Of a stretch of 64,000 nucleotides of DNA, positions 30,236 to 41,799 are shown piece after piece. Positions within the stretch are counted from its first letter, which is position 1, and the number at the start of each line of letters is the position of its first letter. The stretch is from Narthecium ossifragum (Eukaryota > Streptophyta > Magnoliopsida > Dioscoreales > Nartheciaceae), in the NCBI GenBank assembly GCA_963920575.1, contig OY986969.1, positions 18,337,288 through 18,401,287 on the forward strand, given 5' to 3'. The translations under genes and the position numbers were made by a program. Below the pieces are notes generated by a model. It was not told where the DNA came from. It made no database searches and saw nothing but the letters and a program-made list of their open reading frames with translations.

Positions 30236-30906
30236 AGTCCCTTACAAGTATCGAAGAATTATGATATTTGGCATAGGAGGATTCAGTACAACCTCAATGA
30301 GCAAGAGTTGCTCGATCACTTGACCAATGCTATGACTGCACTTGAGGAAGGGAACACTGCTCAACACCGCCGTGACCAACATGCTTATGCTGATTGGTTC
30401 AAAATGGACAAAAGTGTGCGCTTTATGTTGTTGAGTTGCATGCACGATGACCTGATCGTAGAGTTTGAGAACTCTCCGACTGCCAAGGAAATGTGGGATC
30501 AGCTGCATCTGATGTTTGGGGCCACCTCGGTTAGTAGGCTGAGGGCTCTAACCTTGAGGTTTAACCAGTCTGTCATAAACTCAAACTAAACTATGGCTGA
30601 GCATCTTAGATGAGGGCACTGATCTCACTGATGAGCAGTAGGTTCTGGGAGTCATCAGATCCCTTCCGGAGCCCACATGGGGCTGAAATTGGTGCTAACT
30701 CATAATGAAGGGATCAAAAATTTTGATGACAAATCCCAACACCTTGAGCTAGAAGTGGAGTCCGTTGATGCGAACCGCGGGGCTGTACTCATTGCTCTTG
30801 CTGGACAATGCAAGGGCTACAAGCCCAAATGCAAGGGACAATAGAAAAGAGCTGGACGCGGAAAAGCTCAAGTTGGGGCGCCACAGGATGATAGAGTAGC
30901 TGAGCA
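30236..30906 (+). pseudogene. gag: Ty1/copia gag, 5' part
   Basis: The open frame to 30589 reads NYDIWHRRIQYNLNEQELLD...WFKMDKSVRFMLLSCMHDDL...SPTAKEMWDQLHLMFG, the copia Gag (UBN2-like) core. After TAA at 30587 further gag sequence continues in other frames (TMAEHLR, THNEGIK-like) to a basic, glycine-rich stretch. At 30906 it is split by the D LTR. The following residues of this gag (HRGKH..KSKLKCYN) are found at 11113 onward, beside the other D LTR end with the same target duplication gagca. Confidence 0.88.
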
Positions 30907-31177
30907 TGTGAGGACCCGTACCTCCAACCCGGTCCGACCACGTTAGGTCGTGGGTCTTGTTTGTGGTTTGGCCTGGTTGGTCTTGGAATGTGATCGGTTG
31001 ATCGCATCGCTATTTTTGACACGAGTGGCATTTTGGTAAATATGCTCCTTGGCGGTTAGTTTCACACCCGCGTTGCACACACTGCCTTTAATTGGTGTAT
31101 GTGTTTAATTAGAACCTTAAGGGCGCTTCCGATCGGGACAGATCGAATCGGACGGCTGTGATCGATTCCAACTTTCT

Positions 31178-31185
31178 ATTTAAAC
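31178..31185 (+). promoter_or_regulatory. TATA box of D LTR
   Basis: TATTTAAA preceded by CCAACTTTC and followed by a run of C/T (CCCTTCTTTTCTCTCTC), the usual plant LTR promoter-leader arrangement. Here the palindrome array is about 0.5 kb downstream rather than upstream. Confidence 0.5.
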
Positions 31186-31696
31186 CCTTCTTTTCTCTCT
31201 CTTTCCTGGCTTCTCCTTTCTTCTCCTGTCGTTCTCTCTTCCTCTCTCCAACCAGCTGTGCTAGGGCTTCGGGGCGCGGCGTTCGAGGATCAGATCTTGG
31301 CGATCGGATTTGGGGGATGCGTGGAGGAGCTGCCCAGCTTGTTCAAGTAGGTGTTTCTACCTCGATCCTATGATCGGGTTCTCCTAGGATAGGTTTCTTG
31401 TGTTTTCGCTGTAGGAATACTTGATAGAATGTTATGTAACTTGTAGCATGTGTGTTATAGCTTGCTTTGAGTTTTCCTACCGTGTGATTTCCGTATTATC
31501 GTCGTTTTGTCGGTTTTCGACCATTTCAACCTAGATTGGAGATTTAACAATCAAAATCGTGTTTTCCTCGCACCAATGGATTCTCTATCATCTTTTACGC
31601 GTGCTTGCAAAGTTTCATCAATTTCTAACTTGATTTGATCATTCAAATCCAAGAAAATGGATTTCTGGCACTGTTCTGAGGAACTGTGCCGTGGGG

Positions 31697-32012
31697 ATGA
31701 CGGTCGATCGATGGATCGAGCGTCAAGCGTTAATACGATTCTTTCGGGCCTGACGGTCGACCATTCGATCGACCATCGTATCGACCGTCGGGCTCTGTCG
31801 CGTTTTTAGCCTCCCACGGTCGATGCCCCGATCGACCGTGGTTCCTTTTTCTTTTCCTTTCCGCCTCACGGTTGACCGTCGCATCGTCCGTGAGGCTCTG
31901 TCTCGTTTTGGGCTTCCCAGTGTCGATGCACCGATCGACCGTGAACCTTATGCCTTTCCCTCAATTGACCCCACAGTCGACTGTCGGACCGACCGTCGGA
32001 TCGACCGTCGCA
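31697..32012 (+). promoter_or_regulatory. GGTCGACC/GATCGACCGT palindrome array, D LTR
   Basis: Units such as GACGGTCGACCATTCGATCGACC, CACGGTCGATGCCCCGATCGACCGTGG and GTCGGATCGACCGTCGCATCGACCGTGG recur every 40-60 bp, each pair forming an ACGGTCGA...TCGACCGT arm. Part of this array is at the truncated start of the D 3' LTR (7942-8005). Confidence 0.65.
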
Positions 32013-32075
32013 TCGACCGTGGGCCACTGAGTTGTGTTTTCTGGTTTCCTTTGATAGGTTTTCATTCATGATAGA

Positions 32076-34482
32076 TGTCGCGCCCCGACCCGCGAAAGCC
32101 CAACCGGGCCGGGCGACGCGAACCGGAACCTAACCAACGCGGAAAAAGAACGACGAGGGTTCCCTCTAACCTATTGGTCTCCCTAGCAATTCACCAAAAG
32201 CATCCCCAAAATAAAGATACAATATTATATTCAAGCCTCGAACCATAGATTTAAAACTCAGTGTTAAATATACAAATCCTCAGAGAGGGGAAGATTCAAA
32301 ATACAACATCACTCCCGTAGGAGACTATCTAACATAGGATAAAAGCAGTAAACGATCACCACCTCTCAAAGTCCACCAGGCGCCGCCGCACCGCCGACCA
32401 ACTGCCCGGTAGGGGCCAAGGAAGAAGAACTGACGCCTGCACTTGCAAAACGCAGCCCGGGTAGGTGTGAGCACTAAGCTCAGTAGGGATCTACACTACG
32501 ACACACAGAAGGAAGAGGGAAACGCAACAGTGTCGCCCCCAAGCAAAGCCTAGGTGTATCACAGGGGCCCCATAACCCCACCGGATACCCCTGAGAGCCC
32601 CAGTCATGGTCTTCCGGCGAACTGGTCACACACTGGGTCACACTCAGTAAGGCAGGAAATGGCACTGCCACTCAAAACAGGATCCTGAGCACTGTTGGCG
32701 GATAGCACCGTTGGGTAGTCACACCTGCCACCCAAGAGTTTAGAAAGACTGGGTACCGGCTACACCTCTACTTGGCTCGAGGCCGACACGACCTCTAAAC
32801 ATCAAACACAACAGTGTACCAGTCATCTAAGCCTATCACAAGATTTGACTGGACACCACAATTCAAACCGGGTCCAAACTACCCAACCCCGGTTCTAGGG
32901 CTAAGTCCGAGCTTCCAGCCTCAGGACGGCGACCCAAGGATCACCCACGCCCTAACCAATGCAACTAATGCACAATCAACAATGCATGCTATGACATACA
33001 CAGATAAGAAGTAGAGCATGCAACAGTATGACAAATATCATATAAGTCTACTGGATCGCTGCAACGGTACCACCAACCGCTGCCAGCCGATCCGCAGCGG
33101 GTCCCGGCATTACGACGGTACCACGACCGTCAACCGCGGACTCCTGCAATGGGAAGCAACCCCGAAAACCGTCGAAGAACAGTAAACAATATAATATTAT
33201 ATTCCGAGATATAATATTATATTCAAACACCCAAAACCACTACTTAGGGGCTAATTGATCCCGTCGATCCAACATCCAAACGATGTCAGATTCAAGATCC
33301 AACTTAGCTACCAGTAGGTGTATAAACCAAGATCATCATATCCAAAATTCAGAATCATCCAACGGTTGGATTAACGGGAAAACGCTAATAAAAAATCGCT
33401 AATCAACTAACTTAACAATTAATTGCTGCAACGCAGCCCTCCAGTAAACAATTCATAAGAAACTGTAGAAAACTTCAAAAATTACGAAACAAGATGGAAT
33501 GGAAAGTTTACAAATAGATCTACAACTATTATGTGTATTAAAAGCCAAGATCATGTACTCACCGGCCGGAAAACTCGCCGCAAGCCGGCTGTTTCTCAAG
33601 AACAGCAGAAAACCAGAAATCCGAGGCTAATCATGCATAAAACCTACTCAAATCTCAATTGATTAACATGAAACTTAAATCAGTTATTCTACAAGGCATA
33701 AGAAAACCAACAAAGCAAGGATCAACAAGATCCAACGGCTAGATCTCAAGAACACCCGAAATAAACATTAGTAGGTATAACCCTACCTAGCTGCGCTTTC
33801 CTCGGCTGATTCCCCGCGATTTGATCACCAACAAGCCTCCAAACCTCTTCAGGGATCTTCCTCTCGTTGTCACGAATCCAACGAGCCAAAGAACGCCGGA
33901 AAAGATGGCCGGAGGAGGGAGAACGGAGGAGAGGAAGGTGGCTGCCCGAAACAGGGGAAAAACAGAGCTTTGGGAGAGAAGAAGGAAGGAAGAAGAAAGA
34001 GAGGAGAAGGAGGAAGAGGAGGGGAAGAAAGGAGGGGAAAGGGGGAGGGGACAGCCGGGAAAGAGGGGAAAAAGTGAGGGGAGGGGAGGGAAAGTCCTCC
34101 CCCTCTGACAGGGGAGAGCGACGGCCAACGGCGGCCGTCCTCGCGAAGCAGAAAAACCAACCGACCTATGAATGATCGATCCTTCCTCAAGGGAGGATCG
34201 ATCCTTCATGACGATTCACAAGGCTTTCTGGCACGAAGAGGATCGATCCCTTAGCCATAGAGGATCGATCCTTTGTGTGCTGAAAGCTAAACTTGGGCAA
34301 GAACTCAAGCCCAAGTCCGGATCTTTCGATATCGGGTCCACCTAGCCATTCTAAACAAGCACTAACACATACAAGGCCAGTGTGTGCACACGCGGGTGTG
34401 AAACAAACCAACAAGGCGCAATTTACCAAATTGCCCTTGCGGTCTACAACGAGCCACAGGGGTAGAGGGGCAGCTCCTCACA
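32076..34482 (-). repeat. 3' LTR of Tekay element
   Basis: 2,407 bp, TGTCGCGCC...GCTCCTCACA on the plus strand. It carries GGATCGATCC pairs at 34168-34275 and a purine-rich block (33900-34100; pyrimidine-rich leader in element sense). Long open frames in the purine-rich block are low-complexity and not genes. Confidence 0.93.
34168..34275 (-). promoter_or_regulatory. Paired GGATCGATCC array in Tekay LTR
   Basis: Two pairs, ATGATCGATCCTTCCTCAAGG-type, each with about 12-14 bp between palindromes, positioned in element sense immediately upstream of the CT-rich leader. Identical array at 40884-40991 in the other LTR. Confidence 0.65.
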
Positions 34483-34515
34483 TCCTAATACCCTTAAAGG
34501 AAATCTCGTCCCGAG
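34483..34515 (-). other. Polypurine-tract region of Tekay element
   Basis: In element sense TCTCGGGACGAGATTTCC...AAGGGTATTAGGA ends directly at the TGTGAGG start of the 3' LTR. The same phrase precedes the D-like LTR at 26162. Confidence 0.7.
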
Positions 34516-34555
34516 ATTCGATAAGGGTAGGGCTCGGAACAACAAAACAGCTACA

Positions 34556-36235
34556 CTAGAGGACGGGACAAGAAGTACCTGGAGAAAAAAACAACTGCGG
34601 AAACTCCTGCCGCATGCGCGCCTCGCACTCCCAGGTGACCTCCTCGGTGCCTCTGTGCCTCCATAGTACCTTGACCAAGGGAATCGTCTTGCCCCGCAAG
34701 ACCTGATCCCTTCGGTCAAGTACCTGAACCGGCTGCTCAACAAAACTCACGTCTGCCTCAAGCTCAATGTCATCCACCCTGATGACATGAGACGGGTCTG
34801 GGTGATACTTCCTCAGCATCGACACATGGAAAGTCGGATGCACAGCAGACATGTGCTGAGGAAGATCCAGGCGGTAAGCTACCTCGCCGACCCTCTCTAA
34901 GATCTCAAACGGCCCGACGAACCTCGGCGCCAACTTGCCACCTCTGCCAAACCTGACAGAACCTCTGTACGGCGACGCTCGCAAGAACACTCGGTCGCCG
35001 ACTGCAAACTCCAACGGTCGTCGCCTCTGATCTGCATAACTCTTCTGCCGGCTCTGAGCCGTCAGAAGCCTCTGCCTGATCTGCACCAACCTCTCTGACG
35101 ACCGCCTGACGATGTCTGGACCGGTGAGTGAAACCTCTCCAACCTCTGTCCAACATACTGGGGAACGACACGGCCTACTGTACAATGCCTCGAAAGGTGC
35201 TACTCCAAGGCTGGACTGGTAGCTGTTGTTGTAGGCGAACTCCACCAAGGGAACGTGCTCCTCCCAGCTGCCTCCTGCGTCGAGGACACATGCTCTCAGC
35301 ATGTCCTCTAAGATCTGGATAGTCCGCTCTGACTGTCCGTCTGTCTGTGGATGGAACGCCGTACTGAAAGTCAGGAGTGTGCCAACTGCCTCCTGAAAGT
35401 CACGCCAGAACCTGCTGGTGAACCTGGGGTCACGGTCTGACACGATAGAAACTGGAACTCCGTGTAGTCTGACCACCTCTCTGACGTAGAAGCTGCCTAA
35501 CCTGTCCGTCGAGTCTGTCACCCGCATAGGCAGGAAGTGCGCCGATTTGGTCAATCGATCAACAATGACCCAAATCGCGTCATTCCCCCTAGGGGATCTC
35601 GGTAGCCCCGTCACGAAGTCCATCGTGATGTGCTCCCACTTCCACTCAGCTAGTGGAAGCGGCTGAAGTAACCCCGGAGTCCGCTGGTGCTCTGCCTTGA
35701 CCTTCTGACAGGTAAGGCAGCGCGATACGAACTCCGTCACTGCCCTCTTCATCCCGCGCCACCAGAACTGTCTCCGAAGATCCTGGTACATCTTGGTGCC
35801 GCCGGGATGAACCGCAAAGCGAGAGTGGTGGAACTCTCGTAGGACGTTGTCTCGAAGAACTGGATCTGCTGGAACTGCTACTCTGCCTCTGAACCGTAGC
35901 CCTCCGTCTGGCGATACTGTCCAGTCTCCGTCTGCGCCCTCCGTGCTCGCTGCTGTGCGTAACTCCTCGAGCTTTGGGTCACTGTACTGTGCCTCCAACA
36001 CTCTGGCTAGAACTGCTGGCATACTCTGCACTGCGTAGAGGAAGCTGCTGGATCCTCGATCCTCAAACTCAAGCCCCAACTGGCCCGTCGTCTCTAGAGC
36101 CTGCCACTGCCGCACTGACAACCCTGCAACTGCTGCTCTGGTGTCTCTCACCTGTCTGCTCAGCGCGTCTGCTACGACGTCTGCTTTACCAGGATGGTAA
36201 TGCAACGCAAAGTCGTAGTCCTCCAGTAGCTCCAT
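34556..36235 (-). pseudogene. pol: Chromovirus integrase with chromodomain-like tail (pol 3' part)
   Basis: 559-codon open frame. It starts in the last residues of RNase H ([28 protein letters not shown]). Integrase follows: zinc-binding HHCC (about residues 136-176, HHSRFAVH...CLTCQKVK), catalytic D206 (ITMDFVTGLP), D267 (VSDRDPRF) and E303 (QTDGQSERT), i.e. a D-x35-E spacing, a GPF-type motif (FVGPFEILERVG, about residue 440), and a chromodomain-like end (about 497-548, QVLDRRDQVLRGK, VKVLWRHRGTEEVTWE) that in this clade directs insertion to heterochromatin. This part is intact, but it is cut off from RT by the RNase H deletion. Confidence 0.93.
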
Positions 36236-37608
36236 CTAGCGTCGTTGTAGATACTGTAACCAACACCTCGCTCGGGGACGATCAGCACCGGTGCACTGGT
36301 CAACCTGGTCCTCAGCTCTACGAAGGCTCGCTCACTAGCATCATCCCACACGAACGGGACGGCCTTCTGTGTCAGTCTGGTCAACGGTCCGGCAACTCTG
36401 GAGAAGTCCCGCACGAACCGCCTGTAGTAACCCGCCAGGCCTAAGAAGCTACGGACCTCGAAAACTGTCCTCGGTCTCTGCCACTGTACCACTGCCTCGA
36501 CCTTGGCCGGGTCAACTGAGATCCCTGCTGCCGACACCACGTGTCCAAGGAATCCCACCTGTGCAAGCCAGAACTCGCACTTGGAAGCCTTGGCATAAAG
36601 CCGATGCTCCCGAAGTAGCTGCAACACTGTCGCCAAGTGTCGCTCGTGCTCCACCTCTGACTGGGAGTAGATAAGGATGTCGTCAACGAACACCACCACG
36701 AACTCGTCTAGGAAAGGCCGGAAGATCCTCTGCATGAGATCCATGAACGCTGCTGGTGCGTTCGTCAGCCCAAACGGCATCACCAAGAACTCGTACAGGC
36801 CGTACCGAGTCCGAAAAGCCGTCTTTGGGATGTCGCAATCCCGAACCCTCAACTGGTGGTCGCCGGTGCGGAGATCGATCTTCGAGAACACTGAAGATCC
36901 TCTCAACTGGGCAAACAGGTCGTTGATCCGCGGCATGGGATACCTGTTCTTCACCGTCACCCTGTTGAGCCGCCTGTAGTCTATGCAAAGTCGAAGGGTA
37001 CCGTCCTTCTTCTTTGCGAACAACACTGGCGTCCCCCAGGGAGACATGCTGGGACGGATGAAGCCTCTGCTGGTAAGCTCGTCTAGCTGAGTCCTCAACT
37101 CACTCTGCTCTGCTGGTGCCATCCTGAAAGCTGGGAGAGAGATCGGTGCGGTACCCGGTACCAGGTCGATTTCAAAATCGACCTCTCTGGGCGGTGGAAG
37201 CCCTGGCAACACCTCGAGAAACACATCGGTGTAGTCGCACACGATCCTGGGGAAATTGCTCTGCTGCACTCCCTCTGACCCAAACAGGGACAGGCTGGCC
37301 AGCAAGGATGAAAGCTCGCTGCCACGCCTCCCTACACCACAAGCAAAGGAATCGGCTGAAAACCGATCCCCCAACAACACAAACTGTGTCCCATCGGGTG
37401 TCCAAGCGACCACCCTCCGGCGAGCACAGTCGATGATAGCTCGGTATGCTGCCAACCAGTCCATACCGAGTATCACATCGAAACCTGTCATGTCTAGCAC
37501 CCGCAGGTCTAGACAGACACGGAGGCCTCCAACCTCCAAAGAACAAGATCGGCAGACCCGGTCTACCCTGACTGTGCCGCCGATCGGTGAGTCTACAGAC
37601 TGTTCCAC
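36236..37608 (-). pseudogene. pol: Chromovirus protease remnant and reverse transcriptase (pol 5' part)
   Basis: The protease C-terminal half is visible ([12 protein letters not shown], residues 42-53) but its D-S/T-G active site segment is missing upstream. RT is complete in sequence: [48 protein letters not shown] (catalytic D245), [27 protein letters not shown] (FVDD at residues 307-310), then thumb. After [19 protein letters not shown] the sequence jumps, near 36243, to RNase H's last residues in another frame, with a TAG there. About 100 residues of RNase H are gone, so copying by this protein alone would fail. Confidence 0.92.
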
Positions 37609-37625
37609 CTCTAGCCAACTCGTCT

Positions 37626-38690
37626 CTAACCCTCTGAGAACGGATGGCCCTGCCGCTGCCTACTGGTACTGCTGGTACTGCTGCGGCTGCCGGTACGGCT
37701 GGTAAAGCTGAACGGTGTCCGGCAGCTCATGCACCGGAAAAGCAAACACACTCCCCCGCTGGCAGCCTCCACCTCTGGAGCGGCCCGGTCCAACCCCCGA
37801 TCCGCACCCATCACTGCTCCCCTGCCAAGCACTGGACCCTCCGCCTCGACTCCCTTGCGGCATAGCGCCCCGCGCTCCTCGCAAGTGGCAGTCCCCACGG
37901 TAGTGTCCCAGCTGCCCGCACGAGAAGCACGTGACTGACGCGCTATCAGGCTGCTGACTCTGGCCTCCCCCTGACAGAGCCTGCCCAGACAGCCCGGCCG
38001 TCCGGAGAAACTGGCCTGGCGGACTCGGCAACTGTGCCTGGAACTGCTGCGGGTGCTTCGATCGCTGCTGAAAGCGTCGCTGACACCGCTGGTTCCCTCT
38101 GCCGAATCCCCCTCTGAACTGGGGTCTCTGCGGTGTGCTGGTAGAGAATGCGGTGGAACTGTCCGGCACCTCTCGTCTCGCAACTGCGCCCCTACTGCCA
38201 AGGCGCAGTCTAGAACTGCTGAGTACGCCTGGAAGCGGTAAGAACTGGTCCGTCGTCTGATCTCTGATCGAAGCCTCTGCTCAAACTGACAAGCATTGGC
38301 CACTGAATCTGCTGCCACTGCCCCCGCGAAACGGACCAAGTGCGTGAACCGGGTGGCATACTGCTGAAACTCCAGCAAGACCACCACAGCGGTCCGCGCG
38401 TCGACCGGAGCGAGAACCCCCTCCTCGGTGAGAAGGGTCTCCTCCCGTGCAACCGAAGCCGTCGCTGGTGATGGCTCAGTCCGTCTAGCTCTGACCTCCC
38501 TGACAGGTGCTACCCTGTCTGGTCGGGCGGGTCGACCAAGTCGTGCCCCAACCCGACCATCAACCGAAGGTCGGCCTCGAGCTCCCGACATCTGCGCAAT
38601 CACCAACAACAAACGAGCGTCCACTCGTTCGAACCCAAGACAAAGCAGCACAACATAAAGCGGAAAAGCACAACACATCAAAATGAGCAT
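37626..38690 (-). pseudogene. gag: Chromovirus gag, frame-shifted
   Basis: Two overlapping frames. The first (N-terminal, 38690 downward; MSGARGRPS start likely about 38592) includes FQQYATRFTHLVRFAG... and stays open to 37626 only out of register. The second (37660-38169) holds Q/P-rich sequence and a zinc knuckle CFSCGQLGHYRGDC (37888-37929; CX2CX4HX4C), the nucleocapsid RNA-binding motif. The two join with a shift near 38160. The gag core is shorter than usual for the clade, suggesting an internal deletion as well. Confidence 0.8.
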
Positions 38691-38777
38691 GCACGGATGT
38701 TCTAGACATAGAACTAACCCATTCCACGCTCAATCTCAACCGAATCCTGATCCTAAACCCTGGGATCTACAGCCTAT

Positions 38778-38790
38778 GCTCTGATACCAA
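38778..38790 (-). other. Primer binding site of Tekay element (initiator Met tRNA)
   Basis: On the minus strand TTGGTATCAGAGC, two bases inside the 5' LTR; the common plant iMet-type primer site. Confidence 0.92.
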
Positions 38791-38792
38791 GC

Positions 38793-41198
38793 TGTCGCGC
38801 CCCGACCCGCGAAAGCCCAACCGGGCCGGGCGACGCGAACCGGAACCTAACCAACGCGGAAAAAGAACGATGAGGGTTCCCTCTAACCTATTGGTCTCCC
38901 TAGCAATTCACCAAAAGCATCCCCAAAATAAAGATACAATATTATATTCAAGCCTAGAACCACAGATTTAAAACTCAAGTGTTAAATATACAAATCCTCA
39001 GAGAGGGGAAGATTCAAAATACAACATCACTCCCGTAGGAGACTATCTAACATAGGATAAAAGCAGTAAACGATCACCACCTCTCAAAGTCCACCAGGCG
39101 CCGCCGCACCGCCGACCAACTGCCCGGTAGGGGCCAAGGAAGAAGAACTGACGCCTGCACCTGCAAAACGCAGCCCGGGTAGGTGTGAGCACTAAGCTCA
39201 GTAGGGATCTACACTACGACACACAGAAGGAAGATGGAAACGCAACAGTGTCGCCCCCAAGCAAAGCCTAGGTGTATCACAGGGGCCCCATAACCCCACC
39301 GGATACCCCTGAGAGCCCCAGTCATGGTCTTCCGGCGAACTGGTCACACACTGTGTCATACTCAGTAAGGCAGGAATGGCACTGCCACTCACAACAGGAT
39401 CCTGAGCACTGTTGGCGGATAGCACCGCTGGGTAGTCACACCTGCCACCCAAGAGTTTAGAAGGACTGGGTACCGGCTACACCTCTACTTGGCTCGAGGC
39501 CGACACGACCTCTAAACATCAAACACAACAGTGTACCAGTCATCTAAGCCTATCACAAGATTCGACTGGACACCACAATTCAAACCGGGTCCAAACTACC
39601 CAACCCCGGTCCTAGGGCTAAGTCCGAGCTTCCAGCCTCGGGACGGCGACCCAAGGATCACCCACGCCCTAACCAATGCAACTAATGCACAATCAACAAT
39701 GCATGCTATGACATACACAGATAAGAAGTAGAGCATGGAACAGTATGACAAATATCATATAAGTCTACTGGATCGCTGCAACGGTACCACCAACCGCTGC
39801 CAGCCGATCCGCAGCGGGTCCCGGCATTACGACGGTACCACGACCGTCAACTCGGACTCCTGCAACGGGAAGCAACCCCGAAAACCGTCGAAGAACAGAA
39901 AACAATATAATATTATATTCCGAGATATAATATTATATTCAAACACCCAAAACCACTACTTAGGGGCTAATTGATCCCGTCGATCCGACATCCAAACGAT
40001 GTCGGATTCAAGATCCAACTTAGCCACCAGTAGGTGTATAAACCAGGATCATCATATCCAAAATTCAGAATCATCCAACGGTTGGATTAACGGGAAAACG
40101 CTAATCAAAAATCGCTAATCAACTAACTTAACAATTAATTGCTGCAACGCAGCCCTCCAGTAAACAATTCATAAGAAATTGTAGAAAACTCCAAATATTA
40201 CGAAACAAGATGGAATGGAAAGCTTACAAATAGATCTACAACTCTTATGTGTATGAAAAGCCAAGTTCATGTACTCACCGGCCGGAAAACTCGCCGCAAG
40301 CCGGCTGTTTCTCAAGAACAGCAGAAAACCAGAAATCCGAGGCTAATCATGCATAAAACCTACTCAAATCTCAACTGATTAACATGAAACTTAAATCAGT
40401 TATTCTACAAGGCATAAGAAAACCAACAAAGCAAGGATCAACAAGATCCAACGGCTAGATCTCAAGAACACCCGAAATAAACATTAGTAGGTATAACCCT
40501 ACCTAGCTGCGCTTTCCTCGGCTGATTCCCCGCGATTTGATCACCAACAAGCCTCCAAACCTCTTCAGGGATCTTCCTCTCGTTGTCACGAATCCAACGA
40601 GCCAAAGAACGCCGGAAAAGATGGCCGGAGGAGGGAGAACGGAGGAGAGGAATGTGGCTGCCCGAAACAGGGGAAAAACAGAGCTTCGGGAGAGAAGAAG
40701 GAAGGAAGAAGAAAGAGAGGAGAAGGAGGAAGAGGAGGGGAAGAAAGGAGGGGAAAGGGGGAGGGGACAGCCGGGAAAGAGGGGAAAAAGTGAGGGGAGG
40801 GGACGGAAAGTCCTCCCCCTCTGACAGGGGAGAGCGACGGCCAACGGCGGCCGTCCTCGCGAAGCAGAAAAACCAACCGACCTATGAATGATCGATCCTT
40901 CCTCAAGGGAGGATCGATCCTTCATGACGATTCACAAGGCTTTCTGGCACGAAGAGGATCGATCTCTTAGCCATAGAGGATCGATCCTTTGTGTGCTGAA
41001 AGCTAAACTTGGGCAAGAACTCAAGCCCAAGTCCGGATCTTTCGATCCCGGGTCCACCTAGCCATTCTAAACAAACACTAACACATACAAGGCCAGTGTG
41101 TGCACACGCGGGTGTGAAACAAACCAACAAGGCGTAATTTACCAAATTGCCCTTGCGGTCTACAACGAGCCACAGGGGTAGAGGGGCAGGTCCTCACA
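38793..41198 (-). repeat. 5' LTR of Tekay element
   Basis: 2,406 bp, near-identical to 32076-34482. Ends TGTCGCGCC (beside the primer site) and GGTCCTCACA (beside target ataga). Confidence 0.93.
40884..40991 (-). promoter_or_regulatory. Paired GGATCGATCC array in Tekay 5' LTR
   Basis: Same two palindrome pairs as 34168-34275, with one change (GGATCGATCT at about 40956). In element sense it precedes the CT-rich leader of the presumptive transcript. Confidence 0.65.
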
Positions 41199-41701
41199 AT
41201 AGATCTCCAATCATGTTAGGAAGCATACACGCCATGTTCACGGGGTTTTCGAGGGATTTCTATCGAGATTGAGAATCGAACCGCGTACTTATCTTTTTGG
41301 CGAATTCACTTGTTGACTGGCATTTAAATACTTGGTTGATAGTAGTTTAAATGATTATTGCTTTCCCTAGACGTTAGCTAACTATGATTGTTAGCTAACG
41401 AGGTATCGTGGAACTTTAGCCTGATACCGGCGTGTGCCGAGGGCTATTGTATAAATGTTGGCCAGTTACCGGCGGGGTAACTGTGGAACCTTAGTCTGTC
41501 AGGTGCAAAAGAGCACTGAAGACTATTGTATATCTGTGTCTATCTCTTTACACTAATCTTTGTTTGGTTAGTATAGATTATCTGTATTTGAGATTTTTGC
41601 TATGCTCACCCCTTTGGCTAGCTATAGGCTATGCCTAGCCCTGTATGATTATCGTTATGTTATTGCATGCCTATATCTCGTTATCTGTGCCTTAGCATTG
41701 C

Positions 41702-41799
41702 CCACAGGGTGGTGGCGGGGGCTCGGTGATCATCTTGTGTTCGCCTGATTGCATACTAGTGTAATCCTAGCCTACGGGCTTATCTAATCAAAAAAAAAA
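41702..41799 (+). mobile_element. Candidate truncated SINE ending in poly(A)
   Basis: A 98-bp insertion relative to the D 3' LTR (target near 8566). It is GC-rich at its start (GGTGGTGGCGGGGGCTCGG), has a GTTCGCCTGATT segment weakly like a pol III B box, and ends TCTAATC followed by about ten A. A clear target duplication is not seen; five bases of the target (ATGCA) seem lost. A 5'-truncated tRNA-derived SINE is the best guess. Confidence 0.4.

Larger units (their letters stand above)
32076..41198 (-). mobile_element. Full-length Tekay-type chromovirus, minus strand, nested in D LTR
   Basis: 9,123 bp with LTRs at both ends (32076-34482, 38793-41198), perfect target duplication ataga (32071-32075, 41199-41203), iMet primer site at 38778-38790, and gag-pol reading leftward. 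The LTRs look about 1-2% different by eye, so the insertion is recent relative to its surroundings. Protein genes are nevertheless defective: the protease active-site segment and RNase H are deleted, and gag is frame-shifted. It probably moved using proteins from another copy. Confidence 0.95.

Noticed and set aside
33787..34209. Long open frames on both strands in the purine-rich part of the Tekay LTR (also 40503-40925, 25164-25585)
   Set aside because: Low-complexity GA/CT sequence gives long frames without stops; the translation is E/K/R/G- or P/S/L-rich and the region is the leader part of an LTR.
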